Source: Carnobacterium gallinarum DSM 4847
Lineage (GTDB): Bacteria > Bacillota > Bacilli > Lactobacillales > Carnobacteriaceae
Reading direction: 5' to 3'
Length of the DNA stretch: 64,000 nt
Assembly: GCF_000744375.1 (NCBI RefSeq)
Contig: NZ_JQLU01000005.1
Location: 1,550,001 to 1,614,000 of the forward strand
How positions within the stretch are numbered: position 1 is the stretch's first letter; each line of letters starts with the position of its first letter. Below the pieces are notes generated by a model that saw only the letters and a program-made list of their open reading frames with translations, did no database searches and had not been told where the DNA came from. Position numbers and translations under genes: made by a program. Positions 25,624-35,500 of the stretch are shown one piece after another.

Positions 25624-26223
25624 GTGAAGAAACGAACACGAAAAGAAGAAATGCAGCTAACTAGAGAAACTATTTTAAAAGAAGCGCGTATTTTATTTAT
25701 GCAAAAGGGCTATAAGTCAACTTCAACGAGAGAAATTGCGCAAAAAAGTAACATTACCCAGCCAGCCTTATATCATCATTTTAAAGATAAGGAAAGTCTT
25801 TATATCGAAGTGGTCCGGGAACTAACAACTAATGTAAACAAAGCCTTAGAAACTGTTTTTAAGCAAAAAATGGCACCAAATGAAAAATTAACAGCAATGA
25901 TTGTAACTTTAATGAACTATCATCCAACGAATATTATGTTGATGATTCACGATATCTTAAATGAAATGCAACCAGAAAATCAGTATTTACTGTTTCAATT
26001 GAGCCAAAATACGTATTCACGCCCATTTAGTGAATTTTTTGATGAAATGAAAGAGCAGAATTTATTGAGAGAAGATGTCTCTTCTAAAGCAGCAGCTAAA
26101 TTTGTAGTATCTAGTATTAGTCCGTTATTTAATGGTAATCAAAAATTTGGTCCATCAGTTCCAATTGAAGAACAGGTGAGTGAATTAACTGATTTTATGT
26201 TATATGGTATTTTTAAAAAATAG
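25624..26223 (+). CDS. TetR-family transcriptional regulator
   Basis: 199 residues starting at GTG. The HTH (about 10-58) reads ILKEARILFMQKGYKSTSTREIAQKSNITQPALYHHFKDKE split across the usual helices, with a helical ligand domain behind. It has 55 bases to the methyltransferase gene and may be read with it. It is the last gene before the T7SS operon and could regulate it, though a terminator lies between. Ligand unknown. Confidence 0.9.
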   Translation: MKKRTRKEEMQLTRETILKEARILFMQKGYKSTSTREIAQKSNITQPALYHHFKDKESLYIEVVRELTTNVNKALETVFKQKMAPNEKLTAMIVTLMNYHPTNIMLMIHDILNEMQPENQYLLFQLSQNTYSRPFSEFFDEMKEQNLLREDVSSKAAAKFVVSSISPLFNGNQKFGPSVPIEEQVSELTDFMLYGIFKK

Positions 26224-26230
26224 GTGTAAA

Positions 26231-26286
26231 AATAATCATTTCTTCCCAATTGTTAAATAGTTGGGGAAATGGTTATTTTTTTTTTA
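26231..26286 (+). terminator. Terminator after the TetR gene
   Basis: AATAATCATTTCTTCCCAA pairs with TTGGGGAAATGGTTATT (with one bulge and a G-T pair), followed by a long T run. The following 290 bases to the esxA start are extremely AT-rich, hold no gene, and must carry the esxA promoter (TATAAT-like box near 26505). Confidence 0.8.
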
Positions 26287-26583
26287 ATAATTAGAAATAT
26301 AAATTAAATTTAAATAAAAAATCCTTATATATAGGGTTTTAAAAAACGTAACAATAGTGTTTTATTTTTATTAACATTTGTTGTTTTTTGTTTTCACTCT
26401 TCTGAAAGTAAAATAAAAAACAATATGCAAATCCGTTTATTATTTATTTGTTCAAATAAAAAAATTTTTATTTTAAAAGTATGTGATTATGTTAGAGTAT
26501 AGTGTATAATAAAATAGTTAATTATGAACATTTTATTACAAGTGTTTGTAATTAGAAATAAATAAAAGAGAGAAGGAATTTAA

Positions 26584-26880
26584 ATGGTACAAATTAAATT
26601 AACGCCAGATGAGTTAGAACAATCCGCAACAAAATACACAGAAGGTGCGGGTAATGTTCGTGAAATCTTACAACGTTTAAACCAAGAACAAGAGACTATC
26701 TCATCAAACTGGGAAGGTACAGCCTTTACACGTTTTGAAGAGCAATTTATTGAACTATCAGGAAAAGTAAATGAGTTTGCTGATTTATTAGATCAAATTA
26801 ATAGACAACTGGTTGAAGTTGCTGGAGCAGTTAGAGATACAGATGCTGAGATTGCTAGCAAGCTTGGTTTCCAAGGCTAA
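26584..26880 (+). CDS. esxA: T7SS WXG100 protein EsxA
   Basis: 98 residues forming a helical hairpin with the W-x-G turn at NWEG (about 41-44), and a C-terminal helix ending in an export-type tail (VRDTDAEIASKLG). EsxA homodimers are secreted by, and needed for, the Firmicutes T7SS. It is first in the operon, with an AGAGAAGGA ribosome site. A hairpin after the stop separates it from esaA, which would allow much higher esxA expression. Confidence 0.95.
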   Translation: MVQIKLTPDELEQSATKYTEGAGNVREILQRLNQEQETISSNWEGTAFTRFEEQFIELSGKVNEFADLLDQINRQLVEVAGAVRDTDAEIASKLGFQG

Positions 26881-26902
26881 GTATTAAATTAGAATTTTAA
26901 AG

Positions 26903-26937
26903 AGACGGAGGAGTTGAGGCTCCTTCGTCTGTTTTTG
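26903..26937 (+). terminator. Terminator or attenuator between esxA and esaA
   Basis: AGACGGAGGAG pairs with CTCCTTCGTCT and is followed by GTTTTT. It probably lowers expression of the machine genes relative to esxA. The rest of the 225-base gap holds no gene. Confidence 0.8.
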
Positions 26938-27105
26938 ATGAATGAAGTGACTTTAAGAAGCAAATCCAATGATAAATGGATAGAGAAGTTACAAGATTCA
27001 CTGTATGGCATCTATTTATGATTAGAGATTGCTTAGATATAAGTCAAAATTAGTTTATATTATTAGGCTAAACATTCAGTTTTTGAAGGATTAGGAGATA
27101 AAAAA

Positions 27106-30100
27106 ATGAAGAAAAAATTAGTAATTGGCGTTATTTTTTTAGGTTTAGTAGGAATTCTTGGTTTTTCATTAACTTATATGGGGTTATTCACCAGTTCAAA
27201 AGCAGACGTGGAACAAGAAGAACAGGTTGCTAAAATGCGAATTGCCCTAGTAAATGAAGATTTGGGAACAGAATATGGAGGCATTCCTTTTTCATTAGGA
27301 GAAAATTATGTAAAAAAAATCGAGAAGGATATGAATCAGAATTGGTATGTGGTTAGCCGTAGTATTGCTGAAAGTGGGCTGGCAAATGATACGTATAATT
27401 TGATGATTGTTGTACCTAGCGATTTTTCAGCAAATACATTTAGTTTAGATGAAGTGATTCCTGAAAAAGCTGAAGTTAGCTATAAAATTAATGCAAATGG
27501 CAATAAAGATGTTGAAAATGAAGCAGTAAAAGTTGCTAAAAATACGATTGCAGAACTGAATAAAGATTTAATTGATGTGTATATTTCATCCATTTTAGAA
27601 AATCTGTATACGGCACAAAAAAATGTCGGCACGGTAATTGGCAACCAAGTTGAAAAAATTAATATTTATGGTGATCAAGTTTATGAGCCATTAGAAGGCT
27701 ATACGAATCAATTCTCTTCTATTAAAGCAATTGGCGAGCAATCTAAAACAGGAATTGAACAACATAAATCAGTTTTAAAAAATTACCTAGAGTCGGTTGT
27801 TTCTTATGGCACGAATCAAAGTGAGTTTGATAAAAGTTTACAAGTACTTATTAGTGAGCAAGAAAAAAATAAATTGGATTATACTAATTTTACTACTGGA
27901 TTAACAGACTACGGTCTAATGCTAGGCAATGAAGAAACGCAAGCTTTATACGAACGCCTTGTAGAGCAGAATAAATTAATTGGTAACGAATTTACTTCAG
28001 CAGATATGACCTTGCTTAATCAGATTAGAGGAACAGAAGAGTACATTGCAGATGTCAAAGCAACTATCTTGCAACAAAAAGAAGCGATTGAAAATCAATT
28101 TGAAGATGATAAAAAAGTATTAACGCAAAGTGTCACTGAAAAATTAAGTAATGAATACAATTTGAATCGTGGGAAGCTAAGTATTGCCCAATTGTTAGCT
28201 CCAGAGGGCAAAGATTTAAATGCTAACTTAGCAGTTAGTCAAGCTCATGAATTAGAGCGGATCAATAATTTAGCCAATAAAATTTCACAATTGGTTTATT
28301 GGAATGAGCGCAGTTTAGCGGATAGCCCCTACCCAGATGGTGCTAGTAAAGGTGAGATGACAGCTTTGTTAAGTCAGATTAAAAACTATCTTTCTGTCAC
28401 AAGTACGAATGACAATCTTTCAAGATTGGTGACAGCAGATGAAGCAGCTGCAGGGAATTTACAAAATCCTCCCCATGCTACGCCTGCTGAAAATCCAGAT
28501 AAAATTGCCAACTATAAAGATTTGAATTCGATAAAAGTTGATCTAGTAGAAACAGAAGATCGAGCGAACTATAGCCAACTAATTTATGACACTACAGGTG
28601 GAGTTAAGGATTATTCGGTTTTGACGAATTTAAACCTGAATGTTGTAGTTCCTTCAGAAGTTAAAGTGACCTCAGCGGCAATAAAAGTAGCGGATGGCGA
28701 ACGACAGTTATCCTCTAGAGAGCTTAGAGATTTATTGACGCCTACACGAACATTGGAGTTAAGCGGTTTAACACTAGGTTCTAATTTTTATCTACATTTA
28801 GAGTATCAATTTAATCGAGCAGGGGCGAGTGATCCTGATTTTGATTTAATTGATTTAGTCGATAAAGCGATTCAGTTAACGATTACACCCGTGTATGGAC
28901 TTTCAATTACTCCGCCGATTATTGATCCGCCTCCAAGTGTAGATAATCCGGTAATTACACCGCCACCGCCAATCTGGATACCAGATACACCCTTAAATAA
29001 TAGCCAAACAATCGGATTTCCAACGAATAACTTTGATAAAACAGACTATTTAGTGAAACTTAGGGCTTATGATGATTTGCGTTATGCTAATGGCGTTTGG
29101 ACTGGAAAGTACATTCAAGACTATCAAACAGTTCTTGATGAATTGGCGTTATTGTTTGGTCCGTTGAATAGTGAAACAGGGAATTTAGATAATTTAGATA
29201 AGCCTCGTCAAGCATCAAAATTTTATAATGAATTAATTAATGATACTGAGAATTTTAATGTTTTTGATTTGCTCGTTAAATTAATGCTGATTGAACCAAC
29301 GGCAATTTACAATGACTATTTAGCTAGTTTTACCAACTATGAGGTTCAAGCGGACGAGATGGAGTTAAAGGTAGCGGGATTAAATGACAAAATTGTTGAG
29401 ACAACGGAAACAGCGAAACAGCTAAATCAAGAGGTGGACAATCAGCTTGATAATTTACGGGATTGGCAGAAAAAGATTAGCGAGCTAGAACGAGAAGGGA
29501 CGATGACGGATGCTTTAACCGAGGGTGAGCATCAGGGGACAAAACAAATTGATGCCGGATTAAAGGGGTTATTAGTTTATAGCGAAGGTCTTAAAACTAA
29601 TTCAGAATCAAATATTGAAGATTTAAAAACAGTTAATTCAGTTTTTGATACCTTTAATCAAGATGCCTTAGCTATTCAAAATAGTGGGCTAGCAGTGACT
29701 GAAAATACGAAAAGCTTAATGAATCAATTCCAAGGTCAGGTAAAAGAAACCGAAGATTTTTCTAAGACTTTTAATGAAGTATTGAAGAATGGACAACAAA
29801 ATGGAGTGATTAATAATCAGCTCGTTGATTTTTTAGCTTCACCAGTTAAGGAAAAAGACAATGGTCGGATTTCTAGTGGGGATGCATATTATCCTTATTT
29901 AATTATTATTGCGTTATTTATTACAGCGGTCTTTACAGCCTATGTGTTAGATTTGAAAGTTTGGCAAGTGCGTCAACTGAATAGTTTCCAAGTTGAAGAG
30001 AACTTGCTTATTCGCAATTTACCTTTAGTGCTTTTTGGCTTAATTGCAGCGATTGCTGAAGGTGGGATGATTGCCTTTATCAGCTTTAGGATGCAGCAGC

Positions 30101-30492
30101 TGAACACAGATATCCAGTTAAATTGGATACTGATAGTAGTCTTGATTCAGATTGTCTTTGTCTTCATGGCGACATATTTACAGCGACAATTTAAAATGTT
30201 GGGGATGTTTATTAATCTGTTCTTATTTGCTTCGTATTTATTATTAACAGAAGCTGTAGGAAAAGCACTGGATAGTGAAACGATTTTTTATCGCATTCGG
30301 GATTTTTCACCATTGAATACGGCAGAAACGATCTTAAGCAATAGTGCCAATCAGATTCCTAATCCGACTTCTGTTTTAGTGAATTTTCTTATCTTAATTC
30401 CGATTGTGATTGTCTTAAATCTTGTTGTCTGGTTTCCCAAAGAGAAAGAAAAAAGCCAGCCACAACCACAGGAAGTAGAGGTGGAAGTATGA
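27106..30492 (+). CDS. esaA: T7SS membrane protein EsaA (YueB-like)
   Basis: 1128 residues. One N-terminal membrane segment (about 5-28), a huge outer domain with coiled-coil parts, and about six C-terminal membrane segments (about 930-1110). This matches EsaA/YueB, the T7SS component that projects through the cell wall and in Bacillus is a phage receptor. A proline-rich insert (about 605-635, with ITPPPPIWIPD) breaks the outer domain. The stop overlaps the essA start by ATGA. Confidence 0.95.
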   Translation: MKKKLVIGVIFLGLVGILGFSLTYMGLFTSSKADVEQEEQVAKMRIALVNEDLGTEYGGIPFSLGENYVKKIEKDMNQNWYVVSRSIAESGLANDTYNLMIVVPSDFSANTFSLDEVIPEKAEVSYKINANGNKDVENEAVKVAKNTIAELNKDLIDVYISSILENLYTAQKNVGTVIGNQVEKINIYGDQVYEPLEGYTNQFSSIKAIGEQSKTGIEQHKSVLKNYLESVVSYGTNQSEFDKSLQVLISEQEKNKLDYTNFTTGLTDYGLMLGNEETQALYERLVEQNKLIGNEFTSADMTLLNQIRGTEEYIADVKATILQQKEAIENQFEDDKKVLTQSVTEKLSNEYNLNRGKLSIAQLLAPEGKDLNANLAVSQAHELERINNLANKISQLVYWNERSLADSPYPDGASKGEMTALLSQIKNYLSVTSTNDNLSRLVTADEAAAGNLQNPPHATPAENPDKIANYKDLNSIKVDLVETEDRANYSQLIYDTTGGVKDYSVLTNLNLNVVVPSEVKVTSAAIKVADGERQLSSRELRDLLTPTRTLELSGLTLGSNFYLHLEYQFNRAGASDPDFDLIDLVDKAIQLTITPVYGLSITPPIIDPPPSVDNPVITPPPPIWIPDTPLNNSQTIGFPTNNFDKTDYLVKLRAYDDLRYANGVWTGKYIQDYQTVLDELALLFGPLNSETGNLDNLDKPRQASKFYNELINDTENFNVFDLLVKLMLIEPTAIYNDYLASFTNYEVQADEMELKVAGLNDKIVETTETAKQLNQEVDNQLDNLRDWQKKISELEREGTMTDALTEGEHQGTKQIDAGLKGLLVYSEGLKTNSESNIEDLKTVNSVFDTFNQDALAIQNSGLAVTENTKSLMNQFQGQVKETEDFSKTFNEVLKNGQQNGVINNQLVDFLASPVKEKDNGRISSGDAYYPYLIIIALFITAVFTAYVLDLKVWQVRQLNSFQVEENLLIRNLPLVLFGLIAAIAEGGMIAFISFRMQQLNTDIQLNWILIVVLIQIVFVFMATYLQRQFKMLGMFINLFLFASYLLLTEAVGKALDSETIFYRIRDFSPLNTAETILSNSANQIPNPTSVLVNFLILIPIVIVLNLVVWFPKEKEKSQPQPQEVEVEV

Positions 30493-30971
30493 GAAAAAGA
30501 CTCATCCGTTTCAGTTTGATGGTAGTGATGGGAAGTTGTTTTTTTGGAGTAAGTGTTTTAGCAGATACCAAGCTTGCTCCAAATGAGCTTCAAATTAAAG
30601 CAGATCGAATTGAGCAAAACAATAGTGTCAAACAAAACACAGAAACAACTGCGACAGATAGTTTATTTAATGAAGAACAGATGGAATTGTATCAAGGTAT
30701 TAAAGCAAGAGCGGAGCAGCAATTTAAAGTTGAAGGAACGACCTTATTTTTAAATCCAGCTGAAAAGGTAAATCTCTATTCGGCGTCAGACTTATTTAGT
30801 GAAAAAGAAGCAGCCACTTTGCCCATAACGCAAGGTGGTATCGCTTCTCAAGTTAAGATACAAGCAACCGGGGCAAATACACAAGCTCTGATGTTTTTAA
30901 CGATAGCTGGCTTAATGATCTTAATTATAGGGGCAGTGGTTTCAATATCAAATTACCGTAAAGGAGTTTAA
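30489..30971 (+). CDS. essA: T7SS membrane protein EssA
   Basis: 160 residues: an N-terminal hydrophobic signal-like segment (about 8-24), a hydrophilic outer part and a C-terminal membrane helix (MFLTIAGLMILIIGAVVSI). Size, topology and place between esaA and esaB identify EssA, a small core subunit of the T7SS in the membrane. Confidence 0.9.
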   Translation: MRKRLIRFSLMVVMGSCFFGVSVLADTKLAPNELQIKADRIEQNNSVKQNTETTATDSLFNEEQMELYQGIKARAEQQFKVEGTTLFLNPAEKVNLYSASDLFSEKEAATLPITQGGIASQVKIQATGANTQALMFLTIAGLMILIIGAVVSISNYRKGV

Positions 30972-30973
30972 CT

Positions 30974-31225
30974 ATGGAGCAAAAGTATCATATCAATGTA
31001 ACTGTAAATTATCAGCAACAACCAGATAAACAAATGGATTTAAGAGTTTCAACGCATCAAACCGTAAAAAATTTTATTATTGAATTGGATCAGACGTTAC
31101 ACATCCAACGAGAAGACATGCAATTATATCAGTTGAAAGTTGTAAATAAAGGAATATTATTATCGGACAATCAAAAAATTCATCGCTATCCAGTAACAAC
31201 AGGCGACCATATTATTATTTATTAG
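30974..31225 (+). CDS. esaB: T7SS ubiquitin-like protein EsaB (YukD)
   Basis: 83 residues of beta-grasp type (YHINVTVNYQQQPDKQMDLR, later DHIIIY). EsaB/YukD is a cytosolic core or regulatory subunit of the T7SS. Two bases separate it from essA; AAAGGAG lies before the ATG. Confidence 0.92.
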   Translation: MEQKYHINVTVNYQQQPDKQMDLRVSTHQTVKNFIIELDQTLHIQREDMQLYQLKVVNKGILLSDNQKIHRYPVTTGDHIIIY

Positions 31226-31235
31226 GAGACGGGGA

Positions 31236-32513
31236 ATGAACGTGAAAGAGATTAAAGTAATGAAGTTTGAAGACCATAACTATTCTATGAATAAGCAAGA
31301 AGATGAATGGATTTTACATTTAAAAAAATCAGATGCGCACTTACGCAATGAACAAGAAATTAATTTACTCTTAGAAGAAAAGAAAGAATTTCTACCGGTA
31401 ACGATTCAAAATAAAGAAGATGCTTTTATTTTCCACTTCCAGCCTATGGCACATGGAATCTCTTTTGAGGAAATTTTGACAAAATCTCGCGCTGAAAAAA
31501 TTCGGACTGCGTTGAATTTAGCTGTTTTTGAAAAATACGTTGATGGTTATTATACCTTCTTTTTAGATCCAGATAATTTGCAATTTGATTTGAATCTAGT
31601 GCCTTATTTGGCTTATCGCGGGTTGAAAAGTGGGGTTCCACCAACTGAAGTGACAGCTGAAAAATTCCTGCGTCAATACAAATCCATTGTGATTGCTTTA
31701 TTCTCTAAAAAACAAACATTCAGTAGTTTATATGGTGGCAACCTAGAACGTGCCAAAGAAACAGGCTTTATCAAAACGGTTGCAAAGGCCCAAACGGTTC
31801 AAGAAATTACAGACTACTTAGTCAAAGAGCATCATAGTACAGTTGCTAGTGATGAGAAGAATTTACGTGTTGTTTCACGTCGCAAATTCATCACCTACAA
31901 ACAATTAACGATTTGGTTTAGTGTCGCTATTTTGATTCTCATGATCCCTTTAGTGTATCTTGTTGGTTTTAGTAATCCTCATCAAGACAAGCTATTAAAA
32001 TCAGATACCGCCTTTTTAAAAAATGATTATGAAGGTGTCATTACTACGTTGAGACCCATCGCTACTGACAAAATCGAAACAACACAAAAATACGAATTAG
32101 CCTATGCATATGTGCAAGGAAAAGATTTATCGGATAAACAAAAAGCAACCATTATGAAGAGTATTAGTTTAAAATCAGCTCCTGCTTATTTGGATTATTG
32201 GATTGAAAATGGTCGTGGAAATCTAGACGAAGCCTTAGCTCTTGGGAAAAAACTAGAAGATAGTACGTTAATCTTGTATGCACTTCAACAAAAAATTGAA
32301 CAGATTAAAAATGATCCTGACTTAAAAGGTGCAGATTACGAGAAAAAACTAGAAGAAGCCGAAGCAGAATATAAAAAATACAATGAAATTTATCAAAAAG
32401 CGATTGAGGAAATGCAAGGCAGTGAAGCCAAAGAAAATGTTCTACTAGATCCTACTGCGACAGATAGTTCAAGCTTAGAAAAAAATCCAGCACAAACAGA
32501 TAGCAGCAAGTAG
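31236..32513 (+). CDS. essB: T7SS pseudokinase membrane protein EssB (YukC)
   Basis: 425 residues. A cytosolic pseudokinase-like domain (1-220), one membrane helix (about 225-246, WFSVAILILMIPLVYLVGF) and an outer helical domain that ends in a serine- and threonine-rich tail. This is the standard EssB/YukC layout; it forms a core complex with EssC. Confidence 0.95.
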   Translation: MNVKEIKVMKFEDHNYSMNKQEDEWILHLKKSDAHLRNEQEINLLLEEKKEFLPVTIQNKEDAFIFHFQPMAHGISFEEILTKSRAEKIRTALNLAVFEKYVDGYYTFFLDPDNLQFDLNLVPYLAYRGLKSGVPPTEVTAEKFLRQYKSIVIALFSKKQTFSSLYGGNLERAKETGFIKTVAKAQTVQEITDYLVKEHHSTVASDEKNLRVVSRRKFITYKQLTIWFSVAILILMIPLVYLVGFSNPHQDKLLKSDTAFLKNDYEGVITTLRPIATDKIETTQKYELAYAYVQGKDLSDKQKATIMKSISLKSAPAYLDYWIENGRGNLDEALALGKKLEDSTLILYALQQKIEQIKNDPDLKGADYEKKLEEAEAEYKKYNEIYQKAIEEMQGSEAKENVLLDPTATDSSSLEKNPAQTDSSK

Positions 32514-32526
32514 GGGAGGAAAACAA

Positions 32527-35500
32527 ATGAAATCAGTAAAATTAAGTATCAATAATGACCACTACTTGCATCAATTAGTTTTAAATCCTAAGGAAAGTTA
32601 TAGGATTGGCAGTCAACCGCACCATGATGTTTACTTTCCAACAGCAGAACTAGCTGAAGGTGAAGTGGGAGAGGAATTGCAGTTGGATTTCCATGAAGCA
32701 AGTCAACAATGGGGCTTTCAGAATGCAGATGTAGCAAGAGTTCTAGAATTAAATCACGAGAATGAAATTAAGCTAAATCAAACTACGCTAACCTATAATT
32801 TACTTGAAGTGACCGATCCCGTGGCGTATCAATTAGACATTGAAAAAAATTGGCATATTGGTTCGGATAATGCGGCAACTATTCAATTGCCGAATCAGAT
32901 GCTAGAAAAATATACGGTGACACGAACAACCGACGGCTGGGAAATTCAACCGTTGGGCTGTGGGTTATTTATCAACTATTATTATCAAACAACAAAAACG
33001 CAACTAAAAGCTGGCGATGTTTTATTTTTAGCCGGTCATTTCCTCACCATTTTTCAAGATGAACTGCACGTAACAGGGAATGGCAATCTCACTGTTCATT
33101 TGCCTAAATTAGCCGAATCGAGTCATGGTTTTTATGATGAATATCCTGATTATCATCGGTCGCCACGGATTATTTACCGTGAACCAGAAGAAAAAATTAC
33201 AATCAATACGCCAGACAACGAACCAGCAAAACCAAGCGAGCAATTGCTAAAAATGATTCTACCGCCTCTAATGATGATGGGGGCAACGATTGCCATGAGC
33301 TTTTTACAATCTCGTGGACCGTTTGTCCTAATTACGGCTGGAACCACGGTTGTTACTACGATTTTTTCGATTTCATCTTATCTTAAAAATCGAAAAAAAT
33401 ACAAGATTGATTCCGCCGATCGGATTCGGATTTACACTCACTATTTAATGAACAAAAGCGAAGAGCTATACAAATTAAATCAAGAACAACGAAACGGGAG
33501 ATTGTATCATTATCCTGATGTTCAGACGTTAACGAAGGAAGTTGCGAAGTACAATCATCGGATCTATGAGAAGACGCCGTTACACTTTGACTTTTTAACG
33601 TATCGTCTAGGATTAGGTCGTGTTGAAACTAGCAGCGACATTAGTTATAAAGGCAGTGATGGTCAAAAGAAATTAGATGACTTGTCCCAAGAAGGAATGG
33701 ATGTATGGACTGGGAGTCGGTATGTAGAAGGTGTTCCCGTAACGACGGAGCTAACTTTGGGACCTATCGGGTATATTGGACCACGCCCGTTAGTGTTAGA
33801 ACAACTCCAACTTTTAGTGAATCAGTTAGCTTTTTTCCATAGTTACCATGATTTACAATTTATCACGATTTTTCCAGAGGATGAATTAGCTGAATGGAAT
33901 TGGATGCGTTGGTTGCCTCATGCGACGTTACAAGATATGAATGTTCGTGGCTTTGTTTATCACCAAAGAAGCCGTGATCAAGTGTTAAATAGTTTGACGC
34001 AGATTCTAAAAAATCGTAAAAATGCACAAGATGAAAACAAACGAGATGCCGATAGCACGATTTTTACGCCACATTATGTGGTTTTAATTACAGACGTGAA
34101 GCTGATTCTCGATCATACGATTATGGAATTCTTTAACGAAGACCCAACAAGCCTAGGCTGTAGTATTATTTTTGTACAAGACGTCATGAGTAGTTTATCG
34201 GAAAATGTGAAGACGGTGATTGATATTCGGGATCGCAATACAGGAGTGATGGTTTTGGAAAATGGCGAGCTAAAAAATACGCCTTTTGCCTTGGATCATT
34301 TCCCCGCAGAATTCGATAAAGAACAGTTGCCTCGAACGTTAGCGCCAATGAATCACTTGCAGAACTTGAAAAATAGTATTCCAGAAAGTGTGACCTTTAT
34401 GGAAATGTATCAAGTTGAGCGCTTTGAGGAATTAGATGTTCAAACACGCTGGGCGGCTCACTCGCCTCACAAGAGTCTAGCGGTGCCATTGGGTTTACGA
34501 GGCAAAGAAGATGTGGTGATGCTGAATCTTCATGAAAAAGCTCATGGACCTCATGGGTTAGTCGCTGGAACGACAGGATCAGGGAAATCAGAGATTGTCC
34601 AAAGTTATATCTTAAGTTTGGCTGTGAATTTCCATCCATACGATGTAGCGTTCTTATTAATCGATTATAAAGGCGGAGGAATGGCGAATTTATTCCGAAA
34701 CTTGCCGCATTTATTGGGAAGCATCACCAACTTAGATGGCGCTCAAAGTATGCGTGCCTTGATTTCGATTAATGCCGAATTAAAACGTCGTCAACGCTTA
34801 TTTTCAGAGAACAATGTCAATCATATTAATCAATACCAAAAGCTCTACAAAGATGGCGATGTGTCGGAGCCGATGCCGCATTTATTCTTAATCAGCGATG
34901 AGTTCGCGGAATTGAAATCAGAACAGCCTGAGTTTATGAAGGAACTGGTTTCCACCGCTCGAATTGGGCGTTCTCTAGGGATTCATTTAATCTTAGCGAC
35001 GCAAAAACCAAGTGGTGTCGTCAACGATCAGATTTGGAGTAACTCAAAATTCAAATTAGCCTTAAAAGTAGCGGATCGTGCCGATTCTATGGAAATGTTG
35101 AAAACCCCGGATGCCGCAGAAATCACGCAAGCGGGACGTGCCTACTTACAAGTAGGGAATAATGAGATTTATGAATTGTTCCAAAGTGCATGGAGTGGTG
35201 CGGATTATCAACCAGATAAAGACGAATCTACAGCCGAAGATTTAACCGTTTATGCGATTAATGATTTAGGTCAGTATGATATTTTAAGTGAAGATTTAAG
35301 TGGCTTGGAAAATGCGGACGAAGTGAAGACTGTGCCGACGGAATTAGATGCGATTATTGATGGGATTCACGCCATAACGGAAGCGGCGGGGATTGCGAGC
35401 TTGCCAAGACCGTGGTTGCCACCGTTGGAAACACGGAATTACTTGCCGATTTTAGATCCAGTGGAATATGTAAAAGAATGGGCGAATTCAGAAAAAGGTG

